Origin: Rosellinia necatrix
Lineage: Eukaryota; Ascomycota; Sordariomycetes; Xylariales; Xylariaceae
Assembly: GCA_021209875.1 (NCBI GenBank)
Contig: JAGYVD010000001.1
Coordinates: forward strand, 62,001-126,000
Direction of reading: 5' to 3'
DNA length: 64,000 nucleotides
This document shows positions 23,586 through 38,286 of this stretch, piece after piece; position 1 is the first letter of the stretch, and every line of letters begins with the position of its first letter. Made by a program: the position numbers and the translations under genes. The notes beneath the pieces are model-generated. The model was given only the letters and a program-made list of their open reading frames with translations, did not search any database and was not told the origin of the DNA.

Positions 23586-26500
23586 TAATTAATTAAGCAG
23601 TTATTTTTTATTATATTAAAACAGGTTATTTTCAGCTGTTACTTTTATATTAATTTTATTAATAAAAAGCAGAAATAACGTTTTTTTTAATTTTATCTGC
23701 CAATTTTTTGTGTTGTTTTTTTTAACGTTTAGCGCTGCTTTTATTTATTCGTAAGCTTTATTAACTAAGTTCTAGTGTTATTTACGCCTTTTTTTTACCC
23801 ACCGCTTAACCTTTTTTTATTTTTTTTTATTTATTTTTAAAAGTTTTTTTTTTTTTATTTTAAGCCGTTTATACGCTGCTTATAATAGCTTTAAAACCTT
23901 TTTCCGCCTGCTTTATTGCAAGCTAGCTTTTTATTAATATTTTATACAGCTTTTTTTTTTGCTTTATTTATAAACATGTTATATTATATATATATTACGT
24001 TAATAAGCTAATAAATAACAACTTTTTAGTTTTTTATATTAATTAAATAAGCCGTACGTTTTTTTTTTTATCAGCTTATTATAAGCTAACTATAAAAAAA
24101 ACGCGTTATTATATATTATATATATTATATAAATAAATAAAAATGTTTTAAAATAAATTAACGGCTGTTATAGCCGTTTATATTTTATATTAACGCTATT
24201 TATAAACAAGTTTTTAATAATTTTAAATTATATTAAATATTTTTATATTTTATTAAAAACGTTTATATATATAATAAATACATTTTTAGAAGTTTTTTTT
24301 TATTAGTTATTTATTATATATTTATAAACTTTTAAACAGTTAAAATAAATTTATTAAAGCCTGCTTAAATTTTTAAAACGTTTAATTTATATTAATAAAA
24401 TATTAAAAATAAGTTTTAATTTTAATAACTGTTGTTTATACCTAGCTTATATATTATATAAATAAAATTATTGCTATTATTTAAAGCTATATTAAATAAA
24501 TTTTTAAATAATAAAAAACTAAAGCTTATTATATAAATATTTTGTTTACCGTTTATATTTTTTTATATTATTTATATTTAATTAAAAAAATAATAAAATA
24601 TTTTAAAATATAAATAATAATTTATATATTTGATTATAGGTTATAAAACTATTTATAAATTTTTAAAAGCTGTTATTTTTTTTATAAACAGTTTTTTTTA
24701 AGTTTATATAAACTACGCTAAAAATATAAGCTTTATTTTAATATTAATTATAAACAGCTTAAAAAATAAACAAAAATCGGTTAAATTTTAAAACAATATA
24801 ACAAGCAGTGCAGGTGCAGCTGCTACTAATAAAACTTTAACAGCTATAGCTGCGCTTTTTTTATTAAATATATTAGCTGCTTCTGCGCTAGTTATAAATA
24901 AAGCTTAAAAAAAATTAAACCTTAATAATAAAAAATTAAAACAAACTAAATAGCTTAGGCGTTGTTTATATAACGTTTATTATTATTTTATTTAAAGCTT
25001 GCTTAAAAAAAATATTAAAAATTAGCCTGTTTTATTTAATAGTTTTTTTTTTTATAGTTTTTAAATTATTTATAATATATTTACAAACTAATTTTATTTA
25101 TAATTAAAAATATAATATTTTATATTATTTATTTATTCTATTTATTGTTTTTTTATGTTTTATTTTTAAACTATACTTTTTTATTTTTACGTTAAATTTA
25201 TTATTATTTTATATTTTTTATACTTTTTTTTAAAACGGTTTACTGCTTAAGTTTTTAAAAAGGTTTTTAAAAATTCTCTAATAAATTCAGCGTATTTTTT
25301 TTATTTTATAACTAGTTTACAAGCTTTTTATGTTTTTCTTCCGGTTTAATAAGCTTTTAATATTTTTTCTACTTTTTATTTTTTATTTTTTTAAATTTTA
25401 TCGCTTATATAAAAAAAAAGCTACCTATTATTTAACGTTTAAAAAAGCTAGAAATTTATTTTTACGCAGCATATAAACTTAATATAAAAGCAGCTATAAA
25501 TATTTTTTAAAATATTTAATTTTATTATATAAAAACTAATTATTTTAATAATATAATATTTAATATATAATTATATTAATTTTTAAAATAACTGCAGCGT
25601 TTATATATTTTTAAAAAACAGCTAAATAAAATCTCCGGTTTTAAACTTATCGGCTAACATATACTGCTTATTAACAGACTTTTTTTTAGTTTTATTATAT
25701 TATAGCTATAGCTATTTAAGCAAATTTTGTACTGTTTTTTAACTTTTATATAAATATTTTAACTAAAATTTATAAATTATAAACTAGTTGTACTAAACGT
25801 TTAATTATTAATATAATAGCTATATAATATTTATAAATCGCAAAAAAAAAGCTTAGCTTAATAATTATAATATTTTAATTATTTATAATAAACATAGCTT
25901 TTAAAAATAATAGAAACTAGTTATATTAAATATATATAATATATATTTATAAATATATTAATATTTTCTAGTTTATTTATTTTATAGCTTTATTTGTTAT
26001 TAAATAGTAAGCAATAAATAAACGCTGCTTAATACTTATTAATAAGCATATCTTGCGTTAAAAACAACTAGCCTAGTTTATACCCCTGTTGTTAATTATA
26101 ACTATAAAAAACCTATAATAACGCTAATAATATTATATAAACTATTTAACACAAGCTTTTATATTTATTAAAACTATCGCTTTTAATATAACAGCTTTAT
26201 TAAACTTATTAATAATTATTATTAAGTTAATAAAATCGCTTCATTTTTTTATTAGCAAATCTATTATAAAGTTTATTAAAAGTTTGTTTTAATATTGCTT
26301 AAAAACTAATAATAAATATAACAAACTTTGTTTTTAGTTTTTTTATACTGTTTTTCTGCTATAAATATTATAATTATATATAAAACGTTTTATATTTTTT
26401 AAAAACGCTAACTAAAAAAAGTTTTTAAATATTATTATAATAGTTTTTTTTTAATTAAAATACTTTATGAAATATAAGTTATAAATATTTTATATTATCT

Positions 26501-27649
26501 CTGTTTAAAAAAGTTTTTAATTAAAAATTTAAACCTAATCGTAAAATTTTAACGCGTTACGCAGGTTTAAATCGCATTTAATAATTAATACTTTAAAATT
26601 TAACTTTAAAAAAAAACGCGAGCGCTTTTTTATATAACATAAATAATATACACATAGCTCAGGTCTTTTTTAAAAACAGTATTTTAAACATTAGCCTGAT
26701 CTTTATAATTAAATATTTTTTTTTTTAAAAGTTAATATATTTTTAATTTATTTATTTAAATAGTTTATAATAAGCTTAAAAAAACTTAATAAACAGCTAT
26801 TTATTTTTTAAAAGCTGCTTATTTTGTCCTATGTATTTTTTATTTTAAACTTTTTTTAAAAAGTTTTAATTATGTTTTAATAACACGTCTGCTTAGCTGT
26901 TTAAACGTTTTTTATAAAACTTTAGTTTAAATTTATATTTAGTTAATTTTTTAGCTTAATAAACCTGCTTTTTAATTAATTTTTTAATAATTATAAAATA
27001 AATAAAGTTTTTATAATTAAATATTATAATAAAAAACGCGTTTATATTTTTAAGTTTAATACGCCAGGCTTATAAACAACTTATAATTCTAAAAAACTCT
27101 TTATTATAAATTTTATAATTAATTTCTGTAGCTATAAAACAGCATAAATAATATATAACAGGCCATTGTTTTTTATTTTTTTTTACCTAGCTTAAACATT
27201 TTTTATAAAACTATTATAAGCAGTTTATTTTTATAAAAGTTTTTTTGTTAAAATTAAAATAAACTAATATAAGTTTATTTATAAAAACATTTTTAAGCAT
27301 TTTAAAAACTATATTTTTATAAGTCCTTTATTTAAACAAAACGTTTTTTTTATTAGCACGGTTAATAAAGCTGTTTTTTTTAAATAGCTATTTATAAAAT
27401 TTTTATAAAAGTTTATAAAGCTTAAAAATTTCTGCACGTTTTTAAACGTTATAAAACCTTTTTATTTATAAATTATATATAGCTTTTTAAAATTTATACT
27501 GATTTTTTTACCCGCTTTTATAATAAATCCTAAGTATTTTATTATAAAAACCCTAAATTTGCTTTTATTAATATTTAAATAAAAGCCAGCGTTTATAAAA
27601 CAGTTTAAAACTTATTTGATTTTATAATAATAATCTGCTTAAAAGCTTA

Positions 27650-28104
27650 AAAAAATATAAACACGTTATTAATATATATAATATAAAAGCGATTTAAAAA
27701 ATTTTAAAACGTATTATTAACGTAGCACTAAAACATTATAAAAGCTTTATATAAGCTAAAAAACATTATTAGTTATTTAAACAGTTTAAACTTAATTTAA
27801 AAAACAATTTTTTATTTATTTTTTTTTATATTTTAATTTTATAAAAAGCTGACTTAACGTTTAATTTAATAAATTATCTAGCTTATAAAAATATTTTAAG
27901 CGTTTTTTAAATTAAAAAAAAAATACTAGTCTTTTTAATAATATTATTAAGCGTTTTATAATTATAATAAAAATATAAGTTGCTATTAATCTTACGTATA
28001 AAAAATATTAATATATTTGCTAATAAGCTGCTCGCGCATATATATTTTTTATTTAGCTGTTTAATAAAAGTTTTTTTAAAAACAAAAAGTTTATTTTTTA
28101 ACAT
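27650..28104 (-). pseudogene. Ty3/gypsy reverse transcriptase remnant
   Basis: On the minus strand, 27907-28104 stays open for 65 codons. It reads like the N-terminal part of a gypsy reverse transcriptase, with FIRKINSNLYFYYNYKTLNN standing where the family has a K-x-DGS-R-x-VDYR-x-LN pattern. Further on, 27714-27760 reads FSLYKAFIMF-stop, the place of the family's FGL-NAPATFQ motif. At 27662-27676 YINNV replaces the catalytic YIDDV, so both metal-binding aspartates have become asparagine through G-to-A change. The gene is dead. The overlapping plus-strand open frame at 27980-28174 is a shadow. Confidence 0.85.
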
Positions 28105-30051
28105 GCTATATAAAAAACTCTACAGAACTAATTTTTTATGTTTTTACGTATTTATATTTAAATATATTTTATAATCTGCTTTTAAACAGTTAAAAAATAA
28201 AGCTTATATTTTATGCTTATTAAACAAATTAATTTATTTTTTTAACTTGTTTAAAAGCTTTTTTTAAGTTACATTTAAAACTTTTAAATTAAAAGCTTGG
28301 CTTATTTAAGCGATTATTATAAAAAAAACTTTAAGTAGCTTCTGTTTAAACTTTCTAGCTTTACACGTTTTTTTTGCTTTTTAATAAAAAATAATAGCGC
28401 TAATTATAAATATAATTTAAACTGTTTTAATAATCTTTATTTAACTTATATATTTTTTTTATAACTATTATATTATTTGCTTTTTTATATTTATATAATA
28501 TTTATAAACAATATATATTATTTTTTATATTCTAACTAAAGTTTTTTAATATTAATAAATATTATAACTTTTTATTATATATATATATATCTGTTTTATA
28601 TGCCTGTTTATATTTATATTTAAATAAATTATTTTATTTATTTTTAAAAACTGTTTATAAGCTTTTTTTAGCAGCTAGTTTAAAAAGCTGTTTTTTATTT
28701 TATATGTAACAATATGTATTTTTAATAATATTTTTATTAATAGCTGCATAATATTTATATTTTTAATTAATTAAAACTTTTAAAATTATATTTTTTATAA
28801 ATATATTAATTATAAAAACAAACCGTTTATAAACCGTTTAATAATAGCTATTTTTTTTAAGTTGATATTAATTTTTAAAAACGTTTTTTTTTAAAAGTTA
28901 CTTATTTTTTAATCCTTTTTTATTGTTTAAATTTAGCGCTTTTTTTATTTTTGCGTTACTTATACAAATATTTAGCCTCTTCGCCAGCTTTATAAAATAT
29001 AACTTAATAAAATAGCCTAATTTCTTATATTATAAGCAGTTTTTTTTTGCTTTTCTGCAGCGCTTTTGTTTTTTTATAGCTTAAACAGCTTAAGCTTTAT
29101 TTAAAAAGTCCTATTAAATAATAAATTTAAAAAAAGCAACCCTAGTTATTTTAATATTCTTTTAAATTTATTGCTAAACTTTTATAAATTATATTATATT
29201 TACGATTATTTTAAACGTTATTTTTAATATAATAATCTAATAATTTTTTTGTTTATTATTTTTTTAAACTTAATTAAAATAACTTTAATAATTATTAAAT
29301 AGTTATATGTTTATAAAAGCTTTTTAAACTTATTATTTATAACTGTTAAAAAAATAATAATTTAATACTATTTATTTAACTTATTTTACCTGATTTTAAT
29401 AATAGCTGTTTAAATTAAAAAACATAAAAAATACTAATTAACTTTTTAATAAAATATACGCAGCTTATAAATAAAAAATACAGCTTTTTAAATTATTATA
29501 AATAGTTCTAATATATTATAAAATATTTTTAAGTTAGCTTTTATATTAAAACTGCTTATAATATAAAATAATTTAATAATAACTTATATATTATTTTTAA
29601 GCCGCTTATAAATATTATATGATTTTAATTTATTATTATTTATAAATTCTTTGTTTATTTATAGTTTATATAATATAAATTCTTTTTATACAGCTTATTT
29701 AAAACAGTTTTTTATAAACTTTTTAAGCCAAGCTAAAAATTTATACTTAAACTTTTTATAATTAAGTTTAAAAAAACTTAATATAGCTTAACAAATAAAT
29801 ATAAAAATAATACTAAAAATTAATATATTAACTGTTTAAATGTTGTTTTTAAGCCGCTTATATATAGCTTTAATCTATTTTTACTAATAAAACGTTATTT
29901 TTTATTTTAAATATATTAAGTTATTATTCCTATAATTTATAGCTTGTATTAAAATAAATTTTGTTTAATTATTTAAAAATAGCTTTTAAAAAGCTTTTAA
30001 TTAATTTGTTACAGATTTGTTAAAAGCTTTAAAAAGCTAGCAAATATATAA

Positions 30052-30330
30052 TAAGCTATATTTAAAAATATATTTATTAAAATAACGAATAAAGTCTATT
30101 TTTTAGCTAAATAATAAAAGTTATAAACAATATATGTGTGGCTCGCAAAACGCAGTTTTATAAAGCTGGTTAGTTCTAGTTATACTAGTACAAGTTTAAT
30201 AGTTAGTTTACAAGCTATTCAGCAATTATTTAAAATAAAAATATATAATAGTTTGCCTGTATCGGCCCTTGCGCCAATACTTCCTTATAAGCACTGCCTA
30301 TGACAGTTTAAAAAACAGTAGGATTTTTGA
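30052..30330 (-). repeat. 5' LTR of the minus-strand element, truncated
   Basis: Matches the 3' part of the 22447-22885 LTR in the same orientation, including the reverse complement of CTGGTTAGTTCTAGTTATAC. It diverges near 30330 at the point where the other copy continues for another 170 bp, so the upstream part of this LTR is deleted. A less mutated stretch (TATCGGCCCTTGCGCCAATA) lies at about 30263-30285. Confidence 0.7.
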
Positions 30331-31427
30331 TAAATATTAAATATTGTTTAAATATATAATATCAAGATTATAAAAACAAAGTTTTTAAATAATATATTAT
30401 TATAAAAAAAAAAAAGATTTTAAAATTTAATATAAATTTTTAATAAATAAATTAAATTTAAAAACGCTGTATATAAGCTAAACAAAAAATAATTTTTAAA
30501 AAACCTTATCTTTTATTTAAATCTAAACAGTATTTATTATAAAAATAAAACTAAAATTAATTAAAACATGTTTTTTAAATTTTTTTAATAAAATATATGT
30601 TTAAGTGGCTTAAATAAAAATAGCTTTTATAGCTTAAATATATTTTATAACATAAAATATTAATTAATAGCTTTTTCAAATTGTTTAAATAGTTTTATAA
30701 CGTTTTTTGTTAAAATTTAAATTAAAATAAAAAATAAAAAAGCTGTTAATAAAAAATCTGTTTAATTAAAAATTCTAAACTTTAATATTATATTTGCCGC
30801 AAGGTTAAGTAGTAGCTTTAAAGCTAATATTATTATTTAAATAATTAATAATATTTTAAATTATTTTAAAATAAAAATAAATTAAGTTGGAATTAAATTA
30901 TTAAGCTATAATTAAATTATAAAACAGCTGATTTATTTTAAGCTTTTTTAATATAAGCTAGTTTTTATATATGTTTTTCTAACTATAGTATATATATTTA
31001 TAATAATGTAAAATTAAATTAGTTTTAATATAGTTATAATTATTTTATTTATTATAAAGTTTATTTTTTAATAAAATATACTTAAGTATAAATTAATTTT
31101 AGTTTAGTTTATTATTAAATTAATATAGTTTATTATTTTAAAGCTATAATTAATAAATAATTAAATTTTTATGTTTAATTTTGTTTTAATTATAAAACAG
31201 CTATATATAAAATTATTAAATAATCTTTCATTTAAGCTATTATAAAAAAATTACTGTTTTTAATTTATATATTAAACTTAGTTTATATATTATATAAATA
31301 AAATTATTTATAGCGAAAGCTATATATAATTATAATTTAAATAATTATATATAAATTATTATGAACGTTAAAAATTTTATATTTAAATAAAATATTATTT
31401 TTATATATTTTTAGTTTAAAAATATTA
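30331..31427. other. AT-rich DNA between elements
   Basis: No reading frame, terminal repeat or RNA gene is visible. One GC relic near 30795 (GCCGCAAGGTTAAGTAGTAG) cannot be assigned. Confidence 0.65.
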
Positions 31428-31432
31428 TTTAT
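31428..31432. repeat. Left target-site duplication TTTAT of the outer element
   Basis: TTTAT sits immediately before the outer element's first LTR and recurs at 53455-53459 immediately after its last LTR. A five-base duplication is typical of LTR retrotransposon integration. Confidence 0.75.
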
Positions 31433-31639
31433 TAATAGAGTCCCCCAGGAGGCCCGCATTAATCAAGCTAACGACTTAATATATTATTAGATTAGATTAA
31501 ATAGGTTGCACAGGCTATAGCTGGCAACAGGTGGCCCACGGCCACCCCTGCAGAAGTTAATTCTAAACTTATTAAAATTCCCTACTTAGCAAAAGAATTA
31601 ATAAAAGTATTTTTTTTTTTTTTTATATTAATTTTTTTA
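31433..31639 (+). repeat. 5' LTR of the outer element
   Basis: 207 bp beginning TAATAGAGTCCCCC (TG decayed to TA) and ending TTTTTTTA. The central GC-rich part (GGTTGCACAGGCTATAGC, then CAGGTGGCCCACGGCCACC) is shared by all four LTRs of this family in the window. Confidence 0.88.
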
Positions 31640-34600
31640 AAGTAGTATATTTAGATAACTTCCAGATTTTATTTTTAAATTAAACTAACATTATTTTTTA
31701 GATCTTTTAAAGTTAAAAAATTTTATCTGTAGCTAAAAATTTACACGCACGTTTTAATCTAGCTACAACTAAACAATTAATATAAATAAAACATTATTTT
31801 AGCAAATATTTTTTTATATAAATTATATATTTTATTAAAGCTTATAAATAAGCAGTTGTTAAAAATGCTTAATAGTTTATTTTTATATTTTAAAAGTTAT
31901 TATTATTAAAGTTATATATTTAAACGTGTTTAACAACTAAAGTTTATTTAAATTTATAAATATAGCAAATTATTTATTTTATTTATTATTAAAAAAGCGC
32001 TAATAAATATATATATTAAATAATTATAAATATATATATTATAGTTAAAACTTATAATTTTTAAAAATAACTTTATTATTTTATTTTTTACGGGTTTAAT
32101 TTATTTTGTTTTATTTTTTATAGTTTTTAAATTATAAATTAATAAACTAAAATAATAGCTAATAATATTTACATACAAAAATAATTATTTAAAAATATTA
32201 TATATATATGTAAATATTTTTAAATAATACGTTTAATTTTTTAAGCTTATAATAATATTATGTTATTATATTTTATTATATATATTAAGCTTAAATATAA
32301 ACGATTTTAAAAAAACTTTAGCAAAATGTTTTAAATTAGTACGATTTTTATTTAAAAATATACTGCCGCTAAAATAGCCTAGCTTAAACTTAAAATTATC
32401 GATTATTTTTAAAACATTAAAAATAAGCTAACGTTTTAGTTAATATTTTATATAAAAATATAAAAACTATAAAAATATTTTTAATTTAATTCTAAAGTTA
32501 ATTTAGCAGCTTTAAAAGTTTTAAACTTTAAAAAATATTAATATTAAATTTCTAACAACGCAGAAGTTAAAACTATAGCCGACTAAAAATAATATTAAAA
32601 CTAATAAAGCTATAGATTAAAAATTTAAAATAAAACCTGCTGCTAAAGCAAATATAAAACAGTTATACAAGCTAATATTTAAATAGCTAGCATATAAAAT
32701 ATAATTATAAATATTTGAAATAAATTAAATATTATAATTATTATATTTTTTATATATTTTATTAAATAAAAACTTTTTAAAAAAATAATAACTTAAAACT
32801 TTTATTAAATATTAAAATAATTTTTATAAGCGTTATAGTAATAAAAATAAAATAATAACTATTATTATAATAAAAACTATAATAATAATAATTTGTTTAA
32901 TTTTTTAGCTTAAATAATTTTATTAATAATAAATATAGTTATACTGTATTAAATTAATAAAAACAGTTTATATTAAACACGGCCGCTAAAACAAAAAAAA
33001 GCATATATAAAATTAAATAAAATAATATTAGTATTTTTAACTTAAAATAAAAAACTTTAATAATAAAAATATATAGCTGATAAAAAAAATAATTTATATA
33101 AACGTTTATTTTTTATTAATTATATTAAATTATTGTTAAAAACAAAAATATTTAAGCATTAAATATTTAATAAATAATTAATTTATTTTATTATATATTA
33201 GCTAGATTAGTTTTACTATAATAAATCAACAAAGTTTATATAAACAATTATTATATATAAAAAAAAAGCTGGCTTAAATATACTGTTTAAAAAACTATAA
33301 AAAAAATTTAAAACATAAGCTGATAAAACGTTTTAAAAGTTTATAAAAAAAAAACTTGTTTTAAAAAATATTATAAAAAGTTAAAACGTACTTTTTTAAT
33401 TTATTTAATACTATATATAATATATTAAAGCTATAAAAACGATGTAAAAAAATAACAAAAGCAAGCACAGAATTATAAAAAATATTTATAACTAATAAAA
33501 AAACGTAATTTTAAACTATATTAAAATTTTTAAAATAAAAAAAATTTACCTCATTATATATATATAAAATAAAAAACAACTTATATAAGCTAAAACGTTA
33601 AACTAAAAAATATATTTAAATATTAAATTAAAAATAATGTTAATAAATTTAATATTAGCTATTAAAACAACTTGCTAAAAAGCTATAATTATTAACTTAA
33701 TTAAAAAAAGTTAATTAAATAATAAATATTTTAAAAATTAAAGCTAGAACAGCTGCAAGCGTAGTTATAAATAATACTAAAGCTAAAGTAGAAATTATAA
33801 CTGAAATAGCAGCTGTAAAAAAAGCTGTAAATATTAAAACTAAAACTGCAATAATTATTAAAAAATAAAAAATAATTAAAAACTAAAAGTTATAATTAAA
33901 AATATAACTAAAATATAATTATAGTTATAATTAAAATTAAAACTATAAATATTTAAATCGTAAAATTATAATTAAAATTAAAACAAAATAATTAATGTTT
34001 ATTTTATATATATTTTATAAACAGTAGTACAAATAAATAAAAACTAAGTAAAATAATATTAAAAACGCGCTTTTTTTATTTAATATTAAATTTAGCTTTT
34101 ATTTATTATTAATATTATTAAATTTACAAATTAAAATTATTTTAAAATTATATATAAAAAGTATAATTTTTATATTAAATAAAAAAATTATAACATTTTT
34201 TTAATAGCATATAAAAACATACTTATAAATATTATTTTTAAAAACTATTTTACGTAATTAATTATTTAAATATTTATAATATTACATTAAAGCTAAAGAT
34301 AAAATTATTAAATAAACTAAAACTAAAAATAAAACTATTAAAGAAAAAAACTAAATTAGAACATATTAAAAATATGTTCTAATATAATATATAAAACAGC
34401 TAATAATATTTTTAAAAGCAAAATTGTTATAATTAAAACATTAAATATTAACAATAAATATAATAAAACGTTCTGATTAAATTATATATATCTGTAGATT
34501 AATACTAAATTATTTTTAATTAAATAAAACTAATAAATTTATATTAACTTAAATATTAACAAAACTATTATTAGTAAATTTTTTTAAATATTTTAATATA

Positions 34601-34853
34601 TAAAACAGCCCTTAAATAAATTAAATTTATTGTTTTAAAAATAAATCAGTCGAGCTTAAAAAGCTAAGTTTATTTTTATATTAAAAAATAAATAAAACTA
34701 AAAACTTAAAATATTTAAATATATAAAAAAAAAAAAATAATAAAAATTATTTAAAACTAAAAATATTATTTAATAACAGTTTTTTATATTTATATAAAGC
34801 TATAATTAATTATAAATTAAAAATATTTATTTGTTAAGCTAAAAAAATAAATA
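31640..34853 (+). pseudogene. Gag-side half of the outer element
   Basis: Collinear with 35056-38286 of the inner copy, differing mainly by transitions. On the plus strand a Glu/Ala/Val-rich stretch is readable at about 33745-33870 (codons for Ala-Ala-Val-Lys-Lys-Ala-Val), preceded by a Lys-rich, probably helical region. Both would fit a Gag polyprotein. No zinc knuckle was recognised. Stops are frequent in all frames. Confidence 0.65.
34849..34853. repeat. Left target-site duplication AAATA of the inner element
   Basis: AAATA precedes the inner 5' LTR and is repeated at 42552-42556 after the inner 3' LTR. The uninterrupted target is visible in the inner copy itself at 38282-38286. Confidence 0.85.
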
Positions 34854-35055
34854 TGATAGAGTTCCCGAAGGGGCCTATATTAATCGAGCCAACGGCTTGT
34901 GTATTATTAAATTAAATAGGTTGCACAGGCTACGGCTAGCAACAGGTGGCCTACGGCTACTTCTGCAGAAGTTAATTTTAAGCTTATTAAAATTCTTTAT
35001 TTAGCAAAAGAATTAATAAAGCATTTTTTTTTCTATTTTTATACTAATTTTTTTA
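34854..35055 (+). repeat. 5' LTR of the inner element
   Basis: 202 bp. It retains the TG start (TGATAGAGTTCCCG) that has decayed in the other three copies, and keeps the GGTTGCACAGGCTACGGC core. It ends CTAATTTTTTTA. Confidence 0.9.
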
Positions 35056-38000
35056 AAATAATATATTTATGCAACTAACAGATCTTATTATTAAACTAAA
35101 CTAAACTAATATTATTTTTTAAATTTTTTAAAGTTAAAAGATTTTGTTTATAGCTAAAAATTTAAACGCGCGCGTTTTAATCTAGCTATAATTAAACAAT
35201 TAACGTAAATAAAACGCTATTTTAGCAATTATTTTTTTTTGCATAAATTATATACTTTATTAAAACTTATAAATAAACAGTTGTTAAAAAATGCTTAGCA
35301 GTTTATTTTTATATTTTAAAAGTTATTATTATTAAAGTTGCATATTTAAACGTGCTTAATAATTAAAATATATTTAAATTTATAAACGTAGCAAATTATT
35401 TATTTTTATTTATTATTAAAAAAAAGCGCTAATAAACGTGTTTATTAAATAATTATAAGTATATATATTATAATTAAAAGCTAGAATTTTTTAAAAAGTA
35501 GTTTTACTATTTTATTTTTTTACGCGCGTAGTTTATTTTATATTATTTTTATAGCTTTTAAATCATAAGTTAATAAATTAAAAGCAACAGCTAATAATAT
35601 TTATATATAAAAACTATTTAAATATATTATATACGTATTTAAACATTTTTTAATAATACGTTTAATTTTTTAAGCTTGCAATAATATTATATTATTATGC
35701 TTTATTATATATATTAAATTTAAACATAAATAATTTTAAAAAACTTTAGTAGAATATTTTAAATTAATATAATTTTATTTAAAAACATGCTGCTGCTAAA
35801 ACAATTTAGTTTAAATTAAAAAACTGTCGATTATTTTTTAAAATATTAAAAATAAGCCGACGTTTTAGTTAATATTTTATATAAAAACGTAAAAACTATA
35901 AAAATATTTTTTAATTTAGTTCTAAAGTTAATTAAGCAGGTTTAAAATTTTTAAACTTTTAAAAATATTAATATTAAATTTCTAACGATATAAAACTTAA
36001 AACTACAGCTAATTAAAAATAATATTAAAGCTAATAAAACTGTAAATTAATTATTTAAAATAAAGCCTGCCGATAAAACAAAAATAAAACCGTTATATTA
36101 ATTAATATTTAAATAACTAGTATATAAAATATAATTATAAATATTTTAAACAAATTAAATATTGCAACTATTATATTTTTTTATACGTTTTATTAAACGA
36201 AAACTTTTTTAAAAAAAATAATAACTTAAAACTTTTTATTAAACATTAAAACAATTTTTATAAGCGCTATAGTAATAAAAGCAGAAGTAATAACCGCTGT
36301 TATAATAAAAACCGCAGTAATAATAATCTATCCGATTTTTTTAATTTAAATAGTTTTAATAATAATAAATATAGTTATACCGCGTTAAGCTAATAAAAAC
36401 AGTTTATATTAAATATAACAGCTAAAACAAAAAAATATAAATAAAATTAAATAAAATAATATTAGTATTTTTAACTTAAAATAAAAAACTTTAATAATAA
36501 AAATATATAGCTAATAAAAAAAATAATTTATATAAACGTTTATGTTTTTATTAATTATATTAAATTATTACTAAAAATAAAAACATTTAAGCTTTAAACA
36601 TTTAATAAATAATTAATTTATTTAATTATTTATTAGCTAGATCAACTTTATTATAATAGAACAGCAAAGTTTACGTAAACAACTAATATATATAAAAAAA
36701 AACAGGCTTAAATATACTGCTTAAAAAACTATAAAAAAAATTTAAAATATAAGCTAATAAAACGTTTTAAAAATTTATAAAAAAAAAAACTTATTTTAAA
36801 AAATATCGCGGAAAATTAAAACGTATTTTTTTAGTTTATTTAACGCTAAATATAATATGTTAAAATTATAAAAACGCTATAAAAAGCTATAAAAACTAAT
36901 ATAAAATTATAAAAATATTTACAACTAATAAAAAACGTAATTTTAAATTATATCCGACTTTTTAAATTAAAAAACTTTAGTTAATTATATATATAAAATA
37001 AAAACAGCTAATATAAGCTAAAATATAAAGCTAAAAAATATATTTAAACATTAAACTAAAAATAATATCGGCAAATTTAATATTAATTATTAAAACAACT
37101 TGCTAAAAAAGCTATAATTGTTAACCCGATTAAAAAAAACGTTAATTAAACAACAGATATTTTAAAAATTAAAGCTAAAACAGCTGTAAATATAATAATA
37201 AATAATATTAAAGCTGGAGTAAAATTATAACAACTAAAATAGCAGCTATAAAAAAACTGCAAGCATTAAAACTAAAACTGCGATAACTATTAAAAAATAA
37301 AAAATAATCAAAAATTAAAAATTATAATTAAAAATATAACTAAAATATAATTATAATTATAATTAAAATTAAAATTATAAATATTTAAATCGTAAAAACT
37401 ATAATTAAAATTAAAAAAAAACAACCAGCGTTTATTTTATATATATTTCGTAAACAATAATATAAATAAACAAAAACTAAATAAAATAACAATAAAAAAC
37501 ACGCTTTTTTTTTAATATTAGACTTAGCTTTTATTTATTATTAATACTATTAAATTTATAAATTAGAAATTATTTTAAAATTATATATAAAAAATATAAC
37601 TTTTATATTAAATTAAAAAAATTATAACATTTTTTCTAATTGCATATAAAAACATACTTATAAGTACTGCTTTTAAAAACTATTTTATATAATTAACTTT
37701 TTAAATATTTATAAAATTACGCTAAAGCTAAAAATAAAACTATTAAATAAACTAAAGCTAAAAATAAACTATTAAATAAAAAAAAAAGCAAATTATAACG
37801 CGTTAAAAATATAACCTAATATAACATATAAAGCAGCTAATAATATTTTTAACTATAAAGTTTTTGTAATTAAAGCGCTAAATATTAACAACAGGTATAA
37901 TAAAACTTTTAATTAAGTTATATATATTTATAAATTAATGCTAAAGCGTTTTTAATTAAATAAAACTAATAAATTTATATTAACTTAAATATTAAAAAAC

Positions 38001-38286
38001 TATTATTAATAAATTTTTTTAAATATTTTAATATATAAAACTGCTTTTAATTAAATTAAGTTTATTGTTTTAAAAAATAAATCAGTTAAACTTAAAAAAA
38101 AAAGTTTATTTTTATATTAAAAAATAAATAAAACTAAAAACTTAAAATATTTAAACATATAAAAAAAATAAATAATAAAAATTATTTAAAACTAAAAATA
38201 CTTTTTAATAACAACTTTTATATTTATATAAAGCTATAATTAATTATAAATTAAAAATATTTACTTGCTAAACTAAAAAATAAATA
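35056..38286 (+). pseudogene. Gag-side region of the inner element
   Basis: Collinear with 31640-34853. The Ala/Glu-rich coding stretch recurs at about 37170-37310. The frame is destroyed by stops and indels. Function is inferred only from its position between the 5' LTR and pol. Confidence 0.6.

Larger units (their letters stand above)
22447..30330 (-). mobile_element. RIP-degraded Ty3/gypsy LTR retrotransposon
   Basis: Two same-orientation repeats (22447-22885 and 30052-30330) bound a 7.2-kb interior whose minus strand encodes a reverse transcriptase (RT) remnant at 27650-28104. The element therefore reads right to left, with the 5' LTR at the right and the 3' LTR at the left. The gag side should lie at about 28.2-30.0 kb, and RNase H and integrase at about 25-27.4 kb, but I could not locate their motifs with confidence. 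All frames are broken by stops that look like former Gln and Trp codons. A 224-bp solo-LTR-like insertion interrupts it at 23362-23585. The 22.9-25.0 kb part is unexplained and may include an older, different relic. Confidence 0.78.
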
